Source: Berkiella sp964502705
Lineage (GTDB): Bacteria > Pseudomonadota > Gammaproteobacteria > Berkiellales > Berkiellaceae
Direction: 5' to 3'
Assembly: GCA_964502705.1 (NCBI GenBank)
Contig: CAZCXZ010000001.1
Coordinates: 35,366-99,365 of the forward strand
DNA: 64,000 nucleotides
The notes beneath the pieces were generated by a model, which was not told the origin of the DNA, did no database searches, and saw nothing but the letters and a program-made list of their open reading frames with translations. How positions within the stretch are numbered: the stretch's first letter is position 1; each line of letters begins with the position of its first letter. Made by a program: the position numbers and the translations under genes. Of this stretch, positions 1 to 8,772 are shown piece by piece.

Positions 1-1209
1 CATCTTTTAAGTGCGCTTGAAATGGCTTCAAAACAAGGATGCCAGTCAATTTATGTTCATGCTTTTTTAGATGGCCGCGATACGCCGCCTCAAAGTGCTA
101 AGGCTTCTTTAGTAAAACTAGAAAATGCCATTGCAGGGATTAATGGTGCAAAACTGGCAACCGTAAGTGGTCGCTATTTTGCTATGGACCGTGACAAGCG
201 CTGGGAGCGTGTTAAATTAGCTTATGATGCCATCACGCACGGCAAATCAACTTATGTGGCAAGTTCAGGGGTCAAGGCGCTCGAAGATGCTTACGCACGC
301 TCTGAAACAGATGAGTTTGTAAAACCGACTTGCATTGTTGCGTCGGGCGATCAGGCATCGACGGTAAAATCTGGTGATGTCATGGTGTATATGAATTTTC
401 GTTCAGATCGTGCACGCGCCCTCTCTTATGCTTATATGTCACCGGATTTTACCGGGTTCGAAACGCCCAACAAACCACAGCTCGGTGAATTCGTGACCCT
501 CACCGAGTACGATAAAGCCTTAAATGCGAGTGTCGCATTTGGGCCACAAACCCACAAAAATGGCCTGGGTGAATACTTGCAGAGCCTCAATCTAAAACAA
601 TTGCGTTTAGCAGAGACAGAAAAATATGCCCATGTGACTTTCTTTTTTAATGGTGGCATCGAAAAACCTTTTAACGGTGAAGAACGAATTTTAATCCCTT
701 CTCCGAAGGTTGCAACCTATGATGAAAAGCCACAAATGAGCGCAGATGAATTAACGAGCGCGTTGATTAAAGGTATTGAAAGCAATCAATTTGATTGTAT
801 TGTCTGTAATTATGCAAATGCAGATATGGTGGGGCATACTGGCAATTTTGATGCTGCGGTTAAAGCAATCGAAACACTCGATGTGTGCTTAGGTAAAATT
901 CTCATTGCTTTAGACAAAACCGGCGGCGCAATGCTCATTACTGCTGATCATGGCAATGCAGAATGCATGGTAGATGAACAGACCCACCAACCCCATACAG
1001 CGCATACAACGTCATTGGTTCCGCTGGTTTATTATGGCAAACAACCTTTATCTTTTGTAAGTGAAGGAAAATTGTCCGATGTCGCACCGACTTTGTTACA
1101 ATTAATGGCTCTACCAAAACCCCAGGAAATGACTGGGCACTCTTTGATTCAGCCTGCCAGGGAGGCACCTCATGACACTAAAGAAAGCGGAACGAAAACG
1201 TATTCTTAA
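1..1209 (+). CDS. gpmI: 2,3-bisphosphoglycerate-independent phosphoglycerate mutase (5' partial)
   Basis: Interconverts 3- and 2-phosphoglycerate in glycolysis and gluconeogenesis, in the cytoplasm, with two bound Mn ions. The frame is open from base 1 (HLLSALE precedes the first internal Met at 22), so the true start and the N-terminal part with the phosphorylated serine lie outside the window. Visible family motifs in order: HAFLDGRDTPP (substrate loop), GRYFAMDRDKRW, NFRSDRAR, HVTFFFNGG, NADMVGHTGN and ITADHGNAE with metal ligands near the C-terminus. Its last 38 bp overlap the start of envC in another frame, and gpmI-envC-ctpA is a familiar gammaproteobacterial order. Identity is certain; only the 5' end is missing. 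Confidence 0.97.
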   Translation, partial: HLLSALEMASKQGCQSIYVHAFLDGRDTPPQSAKASLVKLENAIAGINGAKLATVSGRYFAMDRDKRWERVKLAYDAITHGKSTYVASSGVKALEDAYARSETDEFVKPTCIVASGDQASTVKSGDVMVYMNFRSDRARALSYAYMSPDFTGFETPNKPQLGEFVTLTEYDKALNASVAFGPQTHKNGLGEYLQSLNLKQLRLAETEKYAHVTFFFNGGIEKPFNGEERILIPSPKVATYDEKPQMSADELTSALIKGIESNQFDCIVCNYANADMVGHTGNFDAAVKAIETLDVCLGKILIALDKTGGAMLITADHGNAECMVDEQTHQPHTAHTTSLVPLVYYGKQPLSFVSEGKLSDVAPTLLQLMALPKPQEMTGHSLIQPAREAPHDTKESGTKTYS

Positions 1210-2344
1210 TACGCTTTTTTTGTGCGCATTGATTTCACTGCTGCCCTTATCATGCAGGGCAGCACAGGATCCCACGCAAATAAAAAATTCTTTGCTCACG
1301 ATACAAACTGAAATTAAAAAAATCGAAAAAAATCTCTATCATGCACACTCTGAAGAACGTTCACAGATCCAACAACTTGCAGATATAGAAAAAAAGATGG
1401 GCGAGCAAGCAGAAAGCTTGCGTGAACAAGAAAGCCAAATTCTTATCCATCAGCAAGAATTGCAAACCTTAGAAAAGCAAACGCATGAGCTGCAACAAGT
1501 CAACCAAGTGCATCAAAAAGCATTAAGTCGCCTCATTAGCGTTACCTTTGCCCATTATCATAAAGAGCGATTAAAGTTATTGCTTAATCCTCAGGAAATG
1601 TCAAAGCTTGCACGATTGAATCAATATTATGTGCATTTTTATGCAATGCGCGCTAATAAAATTCGCGAACTACAAGCACATTTGGGAAATGTACAAATTT
1701 TACAAGCCCAAATACAAGATAAGCAAAAAGCAATTTTAGCATTGACCGAAACTCTAAAAATGCAACAAAGCGCATTGCAAGCAAATAAAACTGAACGTGC
1801 AATTCTGCTTGAGTCATTAACCCATCAGCGAAAAGGTGCTGAGGAAAAATTAGCTCAACTACAAAGCCAAGAGCAACACCTTGAACAGCTCTTCAAAGCG
1901 ATTCAATCTAAAATTTCGACCAAACCAACTTATATCGATCCCGCTCAAGATTTTGCAAAAATGAAGCGTCGTCTGACGTTGCCCATTAAAGAACCTGGTG
2001 CATTGCTAGCAAAATTACCGCATTTAAAAAATGCTAAAGCAAAAAAATCTTATATCCAAGCACAATCTGGCACACCCGTTAATGCTATTTTCCCAGGTCG
2101 CGTTGTTTTCGCTGAATGGTTGCGTGGTGTTGGTCTGCTACTCATCATTGATCATGGTGATGGTTATATGACGCTTTATGGTAATAACCAAAAACTGTAT
2201 AAAAGTTTAGGAGAATGGGTTTCAGAGGGAGAAATGGTCGCTCGTGTTGGACAAAGCGGCGGACATGCAGAACCCGGTTTATACTTTGAGATAAGAAAGG
2301 ATGGAGAAGCGTTGGATCCTACACCCTGGTTTGCGAAAGCATAG
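1172..2344 (+). CDS. envC: Murein hydrolase activator EnvC (degenerate LytM domain)
   Basis: Periplasmic activator of cell-division amidases (AmiA/AmiB) at the septum. The 390-residue protein has an N-terminal signal sequence (about residues 10-31), a long coiled coil (about 35-245, rich in Q/E/K heptads) and a C-terminal LytM/M23 fold (about 285-390). The zinc ligands expected in an active M23 enzyme are missing: the loop reads LYGNN instead of YxH and the HxH position reads GLYFEI. E. coli EnvC shows the same degeneracy, which supports an activator and not a hydrolase. The start at 1172 has a strong GGGAGG ribosome site 6 nt upstream and overlaps gpmI, so the two are probably translationally coupled. 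Confidence 0.93.
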   Translation: MTLKKAERKRILNTLFLCALISLLPLSCRAAQDPTQIKNSLLTIQTEIKKIEKNLYHAHSEERSQIQQLADIEKKMGEQAESLREQESQILIHQQELQTLEKQTHELQQVNQVHQKALSRLISVTFAHYHKERLKLLLNPQEMSKLARLNQYYVHFYAMRANKIRELQAHLGNVQILQAQIQDKQKAILALTETLKMQQSALQANKTERAILLESLTHQRKGAEEKLAQLQSQEQHLEQLFKAIQSKISTKPTYIDPAQDFAKMKRRLTLPIKEPGALLAKLPHLKNAKAKKSYIQAQSGTPVNAIFPGRVVFAEWLRGVGLLLIIDHGDGYMTLYGNNQKLYKSLGEWVSEGEMVARVGQSGGHAEPGLYFEIRKDGEALDPTPWFAKA

Positions 2345-2397
2345 ACGGGTCAGTTCCAACGACTTGATAATTTCGCTCAACGTATAAGGATATAGGT

Positions 2398-3897
2398 ATG
2401 AGCTCATTGACAAGCCGTGCTCCGCTGCGGGCACTGTTATTTTTACTGGCCCTACAAGCAACCACTTTTTCTTCTAGCCTGATGGCAAAGGAAAAAGAGA
2501 AATCTGCACCAACCGGGGTCAAGGCAACCATTCAAGAGACTCTGCCTTTAGATGATTTGCAACGCTTTACAGCGGTTGTAGAACAAATTCGTAAATATTA
2601 TGTGAAACCCGTAGATGATAAAGAACTCTTCGAAAATGCCATTCGTGGCATGCTAAGTGGACTTGACCCCCACTCAGCCTATTTAGATGAGAGTGAATTT
2701 TCAGATCTTCGAGCCAACACTTCCGGTAAATTTGGCGGCTTAGGCATTGAAGTCACGATGGAAGATGGCTTCGTACGAGTTATCAGTCCTATCGACGACA
2801 CTCCCGCAAGTCGAGCTGGCATTAAATCCGGCGACTTTATCGTTAAGCTGGACGATACCCCGGTCAAAGGCCTGACATTGAAAAAGGCCGTTGAAATCAT
2901 GCGTGGTGATCGCGGCACAAACATTTTACTGACGGTTGTGCGCAAAGGGACCAATGCCCCTCTAAAAATAAAAGTCACCCGTGACATTATCCAGGTGAAG
3001 AGTATTCGAACAAAAATTTTAGATAAGGATTATGGCTACATTCGTGTATCCCAATTTCAAACCCATTCGGGCGAAGATATGGTACAGGCCATTGAAAAAT
3101 TAAATAAAGAATCCAAGAATCAACTTAAAGGTCTTGTCATCGACTTACGTAACAACCCCGGTGGTATTTTAGAGTCTTCAGTTAAGGTTGCGGATGCCTT
3201 CTTAGACAAATCTAAGCTCAATTATAATGGCATGATCGTCTATACAGAAGGTCGATTACCAGGTTCAGAAATTAAAGAATTGGCAAGTGATGGAGACATC
3301 ATGCAAGGCAAGCCGATTGTGGTCATTGTGAATGGCGGATCAGCATCTGCATCAGAAATTGTGGCTGGTGCTTTGCAAGATCACAAACGTGCCTTGATTG
3401 TTGGCACACAGACCTTTGGTAAAGGCTCCGTGCAAACCGTGTTGCCATTACGTGATAATCATGGCTTAAAGCTGACGACAGCACTTTATTTCACACCTGC
3501 GGGTCGCTCAATTCAAGCAAAGGGGATCGTACCTGATATTGAGATCCAAGATATCAAAATGCCTGAAGCAAAACATGATGAGCTAGAAGAACTCGTGAAT
3601 ATCCGCGAAAGTGATTTAGATGGTCATTTAGAAAACGGATCTAAGAAAACCGATAAATCGCTCGAAAAAGAGCCTATCGCCAATATCGAGAAATCCGATT
3701 CTGAACCCAGCAAAGAAGCTAAGGCCGAAACGGATGAAGGTAAACTGGCTCTTAAAAACGACTACCAGCTAAATGAAGCATTGAACATGCTAAAGAGCTT
3801 AACGTTTATTGAGTCAAGACGATCACAAAAGGATAAGCCAGCAGCCGCAACATTAAAAAATGCAAAAGAAACCATTACCGAAACGCAGGGCCAGTAA
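2398..3897 (+). CDS. ctpA: Carboxyl-terminal processing protease, S41 family
   Basis: Periplasmic serine protease that trims or degrades proteins from their C-termini. Sequence shows a signal peptide (about 1-30), an S41 N-terminal region (IRKYYVKPVDD), a PDZ domain (about 90-175, GGLGIEVTMEDG onward) and the catalytic core. The dyad is Ser317 in GGSASASE and Lys342 in FGKGSVQ, 25 residues apart as in E. coli Prc. After the core there is a charged, low-complexity tail (about 395-499) that I cannot assign. AAGGA lies 8 nt before the ATG. It is the last gene of the gpmI-envC-ctpA run and is followed by a hairpin at 3961. Confidence 0.95.
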   Translation: MSSLTSRAPLRALLFLLALQATTFSSSLMAKEKEKSAPTGVKATIQETLPLDDLQRFTAVVEQIRKYYVKPVDDKELFENAIRGMLSGLDPHSAYLDESEFSDLRANTSGKFGGLGIEVTMEDGFVRVISPIDDTPASRAGIKSGDFIVKLDDTPVKGLTLKKAVEIMRGDRGTNILLTVVRKGTNAPLKIKVTRDIIQVKSIRTKILDKDYGYIRVSQFQTHSGEDMVQAIEKLNKESKNQLKGLVIDLRNNPGGILESSVKVADAFLDKSKLNYNGMIVYTEGRLPGSEIKELASDGDIMQGKPIVVIVNGGSASASEIVAGALQDHKRALIVGTQTFGKGSVQTVLPLRDNHGLKLTTALYFTPAGRSIQAKGIVPDIEIQDIKMPEAKHDELEELVNIRESDLDGHLENGSKKTDKSLEKEPIANIEKSDSEPSKEAKAETDEGKLALKNDYQLNEALNMLKSLTFIESRRSQKDKPAAATLKNAKETITETQGQ

Positions 3898-3960
3898 GGC
3901 ACTGCGTGTACTTTCTCTAAAATTTTGACAACTTTCAAAGTTTGCAAAAACCTATAGAAA

Positions 3961-3993
3961 GTCATGATAATTTGTTATCATGACGAAATTTTA
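3961..3993 (+). terminator. Hairpin downstream of ctpA
   Basis: A perfect 10-bp stem (3961-3970 with 3975-3984, TTTG loop) follows ctpA, then GAAATTTTA. The T tract is short and interrupted, so it may be a weak terminator; it also sits in the leader of the downstream P-type ATPase gene and could be an operator. Confidence 0.45.
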
Positions 3994-4021
3994 GCGCATT
4001 GCTGTCAAAAGTAGTTTCCGT

Positions 4022-6043
4022 GTGATTTTTAATCATTTTGATCAAGATCTTAAGCGAATAGGGACTCTGGAAAAGAGCTTGTTACTGCGTCTTGTGCTTT
4101 CTGGGGTAGCCGTCTTATTTTTAACTTGGTTGTCTGTTTTAATTGAATTTGGCAGCCCAACGTTCTCCCATGAAATATATTACTGGGCTGGCCTCACACT
4201 CACGACTCCTATCCTTTACTTTGCGGGCGTTCCTTTTTTTCGTTCGATGTTTGATGTCCATTCACCACGCTTCTCTATTGATATTCCTCTATTGCTAGCT
4301 CTGGTATGTGGTTATGGGTATTCCCTTTATGCCACTTTATTCCCCGCTGATAATTTATTTGCCTATTTTGATTCGATCTTAATTGTCTTATTTATTGTTT
4401 ATGCTGGTCGTTATATGGAAATATTTTGCCGTAGACGAATTGGGAGATTAGCACAAAGTTTAAGTGTAACACCTTCAACACAAGTCAAAGTGATCAAAGC
4501 GGATAACCAATTTCATTCCTGCGAACTTAAAGATATTGTCTTAGGTGATATTTTATATATTGGCCCGGGTGAATATTTCCCTGTTGATGGCATTATTCTA
4601 GAAAGCGACACCAGTGTTGATGAATCCATGATCACAGGCGAAGCACATGCTATTCCTAAATTCACTCATGAAGTCGTTCGAGCAGGTACCTGCAACTTAG
4701 ATAAAGCGATAACGATCAGGGCTACAAGCACTTTCCATCACTCCTATTTTGGAAAAATCTTATTTACACTGCAACAAGCTGTGCCTAACAAGGAAAAGGA
4801 AACCTCTCCGAGCGACCCGATTGCGCTTTGGCATCAAATGATAGCGCTCACTTGCTCTGCCGCAATTTATTGTTGGTGGTTACCTTTTGATCATGCTTTT
4901 GCTTTATTTTGTGCAACTTGTGCTATCTTGATCACTTGCCCTTGCACTATCGCAATCGCCTATCCTTTGACTTGCGCTTGCGTTTTAGAAGTGTGCGCCA
5001 GAAAAGGCATCCTTATTAAAAATCCTTCCGCTTTTTTTAAATTTAGTGAAGTTGAGCATATTTTATTTGATAAAACTGGCACCCTCACCGAAGGAAGTTT
5101 GATTGTTGCTAAAGCAGAATTCTATAATGGCGCCAAACCAGAAGAAGCTTTACCGCTCATTTCATTAATTGAGCAGAACACCCATCATCCTATTGCTCAT
5201 GCTATCGTTCAATATAGTCGCGAACGCTATCCAGAATTAGATACTGCCAACATTCAGCGTTTGCGTGTTTTTCCAGGCAAAGGTGTGAGAGCCATTATTA
5301 ATGGCCGGTTTACCTTAATTGGCTCTTCTGATTGGCTACGAAAGAATGGCATCTTTGTGCCCGCCGATGTCATCGCAGCACAAGAAACCCAAATTCATTC
5401 TGATCTCATTTTTGTACATTGTGCGATTGATGGTTTAGAAGTGGCGCGTATTCATTTGAAAGATAAAATCCGCAAGGAAGCGGCAGAAGTGATTCATTTC
5501 TTAAAACAACGCAATATTGAGATGACCGTATTAAGCGGTGATAGGCCCGCGATCGTGAATGCCATTGCAAGCCAGCTAGGCCCTATTATTGCAACAGCCC
5601 AAGCCATGCCCCAAGATAAAGAAGCCCAAGTCGCTCTTTTACAAGATCAAGGCAATATTACTGCAATGGTCGGTGATGGTTTAAACGATGCGCCAGCATT
5701 AAAGCGCGCGGATATTGGCATAGCAATTGGTACTGGGAATGCGATTTCCATTGCGTCGTCAGATATTATCTTGCAACATCCTGAATTAACGCTGATTACG
5801 GATTGCCTTTTACTCAGCATCGCATCGCGCAAAATTTTGCGACAAAATCATTTGTTGGGATTAGGGTTTTGTCTTTTTATGTTGCCTTTTGCGGCTTTCG
5901 GGCAATTATCGCCCTTAATGATGTTAACCAGCCTTTGTCTTAGCACGTTAATTGTTATGGCAAACACTGCTCGCTTGAAATTCTTCAAATTCTCTCTTTT
6001 TAATCATGCAGGTCCATCAAGCTTGCGAGAATTGCCAATTTAG
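4022..6043 (+). CDS. Heavy-metal P1B-type ATPase (copper-type, no N-terminal HMA domain)
   Basis: ATP-driven metal cation pump of the inner membrane. Visible in order: transmembrane helices, the actuator motif MITGEAHAIPK, the membrane metal-binding CPC (Cys306-Pro-Cys308 in ITCPCTIAIA), the phosphorylation site Asp350 in DKTGTLTEG, the P1B-specific His-Pro pair in NTHHPIAHAI, and the hinge motif GDGLNDAPAL. CPC and the HP motif place it with Cu(I)/Ag(I) pumps of the CopA/FixI type. At 673 residues it lacks the usual N-terminal CxxC metal-binding domain. The start is GTG without a clear Shine-Dalgarno; a stop codon lies in frame at 3992. It runs convergent with rpoH (6 bp apart). Exact metal cannot be read from sequence alone. 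Confidence 0.9.
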   Translation: MIFNHFDQDLKRIGTLEKSLLLRLVLSGVAVLFLTWLSVLIEFGSPTFSHEIYYWAGLTLTTPILYFAGVPFFRSMFDVHSPRFSIDIPLLLALVCGYGYSLYATLFPADNLFAYFDSILIVLFIVYAGRYMEIFCRRRIGRLAQSLSVTPSTQVKVIKADNQFHSCELKDIVLGDILYIGPGEYFPVDGIILESDTSVDESMITGEAHAIPKFTHEVVRAGTCNLDKAITIRATSTFHHSYFGKILFTLQQAVPNKEKETSPSDPIALWHQMIALTCSAAIYCWWLPFDHAFALFCATCAILITCPCTIAIAYPLTCACVLEVCARKGILIKNPSAFFKFSEVEHILFDKTGTLTEGSLIVAKAEFYNGAKPEEALPLISLIEQNTHHPIAHAIVQYSRERYPELDTANIQRLRVFPGKGVRAIINGRFTLIGSSDWLRKNGIFVPADVIAAQETQIHSDLIFVHCAIDGLEVARIHLKDKIRKEAAEVIHFLKQRNIEMTVLSGDRPAIVNAIASQLGPIIATAQAMPQDKEAQVALLQDQGNITAMVGDGLNDAPALKRADIGIAIGTGNAISIASSDIILQHPELTLITDCLLLSIASRKILRQNHLLGLGFCLFMLPFAAFGQLSPLMMLTSLCLSTLIVMANTARLKFFKFSLFNHAGPSSLRELPI

Positions 6044-6049
6044 CTTGCA

Positions 6050-6919
6050 CTAACCTAGCGCAAGCTCTTGGCCTAATGCTGTTCTTAGTTTTTGAATAGA
6101 AGCATTTTCTAACTGCCGCACACGCTCGATAGAAATATCATAGGCTTCAGCCAATTCTTTTAAAGAAGCTTTTGGCTCTTGTAACCAACGTTTTGAAATA
6201 ATGTCAGAACTACGTGGATCTAACGTTTGCAACGCTAGCTGCAAACGCTCTTGCGCTTGTTCTTCCCAATTATTGTTTATTGCATGAAATGCCGGATCAG
6301 CGCTTTGTGGAGCAGGTAAATAGTGTGCGGGTGATTGATCATCACTGTCATCATCTAATCCACTCTCAAACGAAGCATCATGTGCGTTTAAGCGATTTTC
6401 CATTTCCAAAACATCTTTAGTGCTCACACCTAAGTCTTGGGCCACTTGGGCAACTTCTTGTTGTGTAAACCAACCCAAGCGTTGTTTTGCTTGGCGCAAA
6501 TTAAAAAATAATTTGCGTTGTGATTTTGTGGTGGCAACTTTTACAATCCGCCAATTGCGGATCACAAATTCATGTATTTCCGATTTGATCCAATGAACCG
6601 CAAAGGAAACCAACCGAACCTTCATATCGGGATCAAAACGTTTCACCGCTTTCATGAGGCCAATCGAGCCTTCTTGAATGAGATCAGCAACTTGCAATCC
6701 GTACCCACTATACATTTTAGCAATACGCACCACATAACGAAGGTGCGCAAGCACTAATCGCTGAGCTGCCAAAAGATCCCCTTCTTCCCGGTAACGTTTA
6801 GCGAGCGCATATTCTTCATCGACGCTCAATAAAGGTTCTGCGTTAACAGCACGCATATAGGACTGTAATCCATCTGCGGGCACCGGTAAGGATTTAATTG
6901 CTTGTAACTGCACGGACAT
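6050..6919 (-). CDS. rpoH: Heat-shock sigma factor RpoH (sigma-32)
   Basis: Directs RNA polymerase to heat-shock promoters. Region 2 reads DLIQEGSIGLMKAVKRF and FAVHWIKSEIHE; the RpoH-specific box QRKLFFNLR follows; region 4 ends with ISIERVRQLENASIQKLR. Alignment with E. coli RpoH from memory covers the full length. I place the start at the ATG at 6919 because GGAG stands 10 nt upstream and because the family begins there; the longer reading from a TTG at 6946 adds nine unconserved residues. An almost perfect CIRCE operator lies 33 bp upstream, so HrcA repression is likely. This joins two heat-shock circuits at one gene. Confidence 0.96.
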   Translation of the reverse strand: MSVQLQAIKSLPVPADGLQSYMRAVNAEPLLSVDEEYALAKRYREEGDLLAAQRLVLAHLRYVVRIAKMYSGYGLQVADLIQEGSIGLMKAVKRFDPDMKVRLVSFAVHWIKSEIHEFVIRNWRIVKVATTKSQRKLFFNLRQAKQRLGWFTQQEVAQVAQDLGVSTKDVLEMENRLNAHDASFESGLDDDSDDQSPAHYLPAPQSADPAFHAINNNWEEQAQERLQLALQTLDPRSSDIISKRWLQEPKASLKELAEAYDISIERVRQLENASIQKLRTALGQELALG

Positions 6920-6952
6920 ATACTTTCGTCTCCAACTTATACTCAAATTAGT

Positions 6953-6979
6953 TTAGCACTCTAATGCCAAGAGTGCTAC
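6953..6979 (-). promoter_or_regulatory. CIRCE element (HrcA operator) upstream of rpoH
   Basis: The sequence reads TTAGCACTC, nine bases, GAGTGCTAC. The CIRCE consensus is TTAGCACTC-N9-GAGTGCTAA, so 17 of 18 consensus bases and the exact spacer length match. It sits between rpoH and a divergent unknown gene; its distance of 33 bp from the rpoH start fits a repressor site. HrcA itself is not in this window. Confidence 0.85.
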
Positions 6980-7084
6980 TGCATAAATATCAACCATATC
7001 AAAGGCTTATAATTTTAATAGGAGTAATTAAGCAAACTTTCTTTTTATAACATATACTTTTCAAAAGAGGAAAGGGAGGACCCT

Positions 7085-7438
7085 ATGGCTTATTTTATTG
7101 TCGACGCGCCCTACGAACGCTGCTTTGAGCTTTTCTTTCAGGATGAGCTAGGCTATCCAAACTTCTATCGCATGACTGAATTATTAGGTGATGAAGTGCC
7201 CTATCAGCAACTAACCCTGCTTGTGCCCTATCCAAGCAAAGCGCCAACGATTATTAAACGGATCGACGAACGCGCTGACAAACTTGGCGTTAAATCGGTG
7301 CAATTTGGCGCAGGCTTAGAAACAGCTTTTGTGTTTGATGAGCGAGGGCAGCTTATCTTGCCTGAGCCATTTAAAGAAGCATTGCGTTTAGCGGTCGATC
7401 AATTTTTGGGAAAAAGCCGCATGTCTGGGGCTGCTTAA
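7085..7438 (+). CDS. Conserved-looking hypothetical protein (117 aa)
   Basis: I do not recognise the family. The protein is soluble in appearance, with no signal peptide or membrane segment; it begins MAYFIVDAPYERCFELFF and ends in a helix-prone stretch. A ribosome site (AGGGAGG) stands a few bases before the ATG, and composition resembles the neighbouring core genes, so the gene is probably real. It is divergent from rpoH, sharing the intergenic region that holds the CIRCE element, and could therefore be co-regulated. A hairpin at 7494-7522 follows it. Confidence 0.75.
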   Translation: MAYFIVDAPYERCFELFFQDELGYPNFYRMTELLGDEVPYQQLTLLVPYPSKAPTIIKRIDERADKLGVKSVQFGAGLETAFVFDERGQLILPEPFKEALRLAVDQFLGKSRMSGAA

Positions 7439-7493
7439 CCCTCACCAAGACCACTCCTCAGCAAAATCCCACCTTTGGTCATCTGTATGATTG

Positions 7494-7522
7494 CGAAGAC
7501 CTCGCATCATAGTTAGTCTTCG
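7494..7522. terminator. Hairpin between two hypothetical genes
   Basis: CGAAGAC (7494-7500) pairs perfectly with GTCTTCG (7516-7522), followed by TTCTTAATT on the plus strand. The stem is 7 bp with a 15-nt loop; a plausible but weak terminator for the 117-residue gene. Confidence 0.35.
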
Positions 7523-7558
7523 TTCTTAATTCCATAACCACTGATTGAGAAATGAATC

Positions 7559-8728
7559 ATGACCACTATCTATAATACCGTCGCTAAAGATGCTGCTAAG
7601 TTTATTTGGAAAGGCATCAGCTCCGTAATGCCTCATATTGCTACTTGGTTTGCAGCTGACACCGTTGGTGATGTTGCTGATTGGGCCATGAGCAAAAAGG
7701 CTGCTGCTGAAGCCGCCCCTGCAAAAAAGCAAGGCTTTTTTTCACGCCTTAATCCGCTCAATGTATTAAAAAAGCTGAACCCTGTCTCTGCGGTTTCCTT
7801 TGCAGCAAGACCTTTCTTGAGCGCTAAAAAAGCGATTAGCTGGTTCATATTTGAAGATCTGGTTCACGCAATGAAAGACAAAACCGATGCGCTATCAGAA
7901 AAATTAGCGCCTATCGCTGAAAATTTCCTGACCCCCATTCTTGAAAAGGTCACCACCCCGGTTATTGATTATTTACAAAATAACGGCTTAATGGAAATAC
8001 CCAAAGCACCGGTAACTTGCCCCGTTACAATCTGTGAAACCGTTGCGCCCAGTTTTGAAACGCTTAAAGAAGTTGCAAAACAAGCTACCACCACCGAACA
8101 AACAGGCGGTTGGTTTTCAACGCTTTGGAACGCCGCAAGCAAACCGCTCGTTAATTTAAAAGATTTAACAGGTAATGCTGCGCCAAAAGTGGCAACCACA
8201 CTGCCTTTGAAAGAAGCGTTTAAAGAATTTGCAACAACACAACCTATTGTTGACACATCAGAAACCCTGATTAAAGAAGCCGCTAAGGCTGTCACACAAA
8301 GACAAATACCAGAAGGGTATCTTGGTTTGACTGAAAAATATGCAGAACCCGCGGGTCGTTACGTTGCACAAACATTGAGTACGGCATATAACGGCGTGAC
8401 CAAATTAGTTCAAAAACCTGCTGATCTCACGCATGCAGTCCAAGAATCGGCAAATGTATTCGCTGATGCAATTGGTGTTCGCCCAGCATATGTCTATGCC
8501 GCAGGCGCAGGAATTGCGCTGCTCGCAAGTTATGGCCTTTATAGTGGCTTACGTGGTTGGACTAGCAACAATACGGCCGTTGCTAATGCCAACGCCAATG
8601 CACAAGGCGGAAACGCGCTTGGCAACCAAGTGAATCTGATTGTTAATGTACGAGGCGATGGAACTCCCGTTGCTGCGACCTCTGTTGTAGATCCGAGCCA
8701 TTCCCCACAAAGACTGACTGCAAAATAA
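7559..8728 (+). CDS. Uncharacterised Ala/Lys/Thr-rich protein with one C-terminal membrane segment
   Basis: No family recognised. The 389-residue protein has no signal peptide; it is rich in Ala, Lys, Thr and Pro with repeated amphipathic helices, including SRLNPLNVLKKLNPVSAVS. One clear hydrophobic segment near residues 315-335 (VYAAGAGIALLASYGLYSG) precedes a soluble tail with an ANANANA stretch and QVNLIVNVRG. Such a layout (long soluble part, late single membrane helix) is common for surface or translocated proteins of host-associated bacteria, but that is inference. The ATG at 7559 lacks a strong Shine-Dalgarno. A strong hairpin follows at 8742. Confidence 0.8.
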   Translation: MTTIYNTVAKDAAKFIWKGISSVMPHIATWFAADTVGDVADWAMSKKAAAEAAPAKKQGFFSRLNPLNVLKKLNPVSAVSFAARPFLSAKKAISWFIFEDLVHAMKDKTDALSEKLAPIAENFLTPILEKVTTPVIDYLQNNGLMEIPKAPVTCPVTICETVAPSFETLKEVAKQATTTEQTGGWFSTLWNAASKPLVNLKDLTGNAAPKVATTLPLKEAFKEFATTQPIVDTSETLIKEAAKAVTQRQIPEGYLGLTEKYAEPAGRYVAQTLSTAYNGVTKLVQKPADLTHAVQESANVFADAIGVRPAYVYAAGAGIALLASYGLYSGLRGWTSNNTAVANANANAQGGNALGNQVNLIVNVRGDGTPVAATSVVDPSHSPQRLTAK

Positions 8729-8741
8729 AATCACTTTGCGA

Positions 8742-8772
8742 GGCTTAAGGAGCAAACGTTGCTCTTTAAGCC
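8742..8772. terminator. Bidirectional hairpin between convergent genes
   Basis: GGCTTAAGGAGCAA (8742-8755) pairs with TTGCTCTTTAAGCC (8759-8772) over 14 positions with one G-T wobble and a 3-nt loop. It lies between two convergent genes and overlaps the stop of the minus-strand gene. There is no long T tract on either side. Confidence 0.5.

Noticed and set aside
6920..6946. Longer rpoH start at TTG 6946
   Set aside because: The ATG at 6919 has a GGAG site and matches the family N-terminus.
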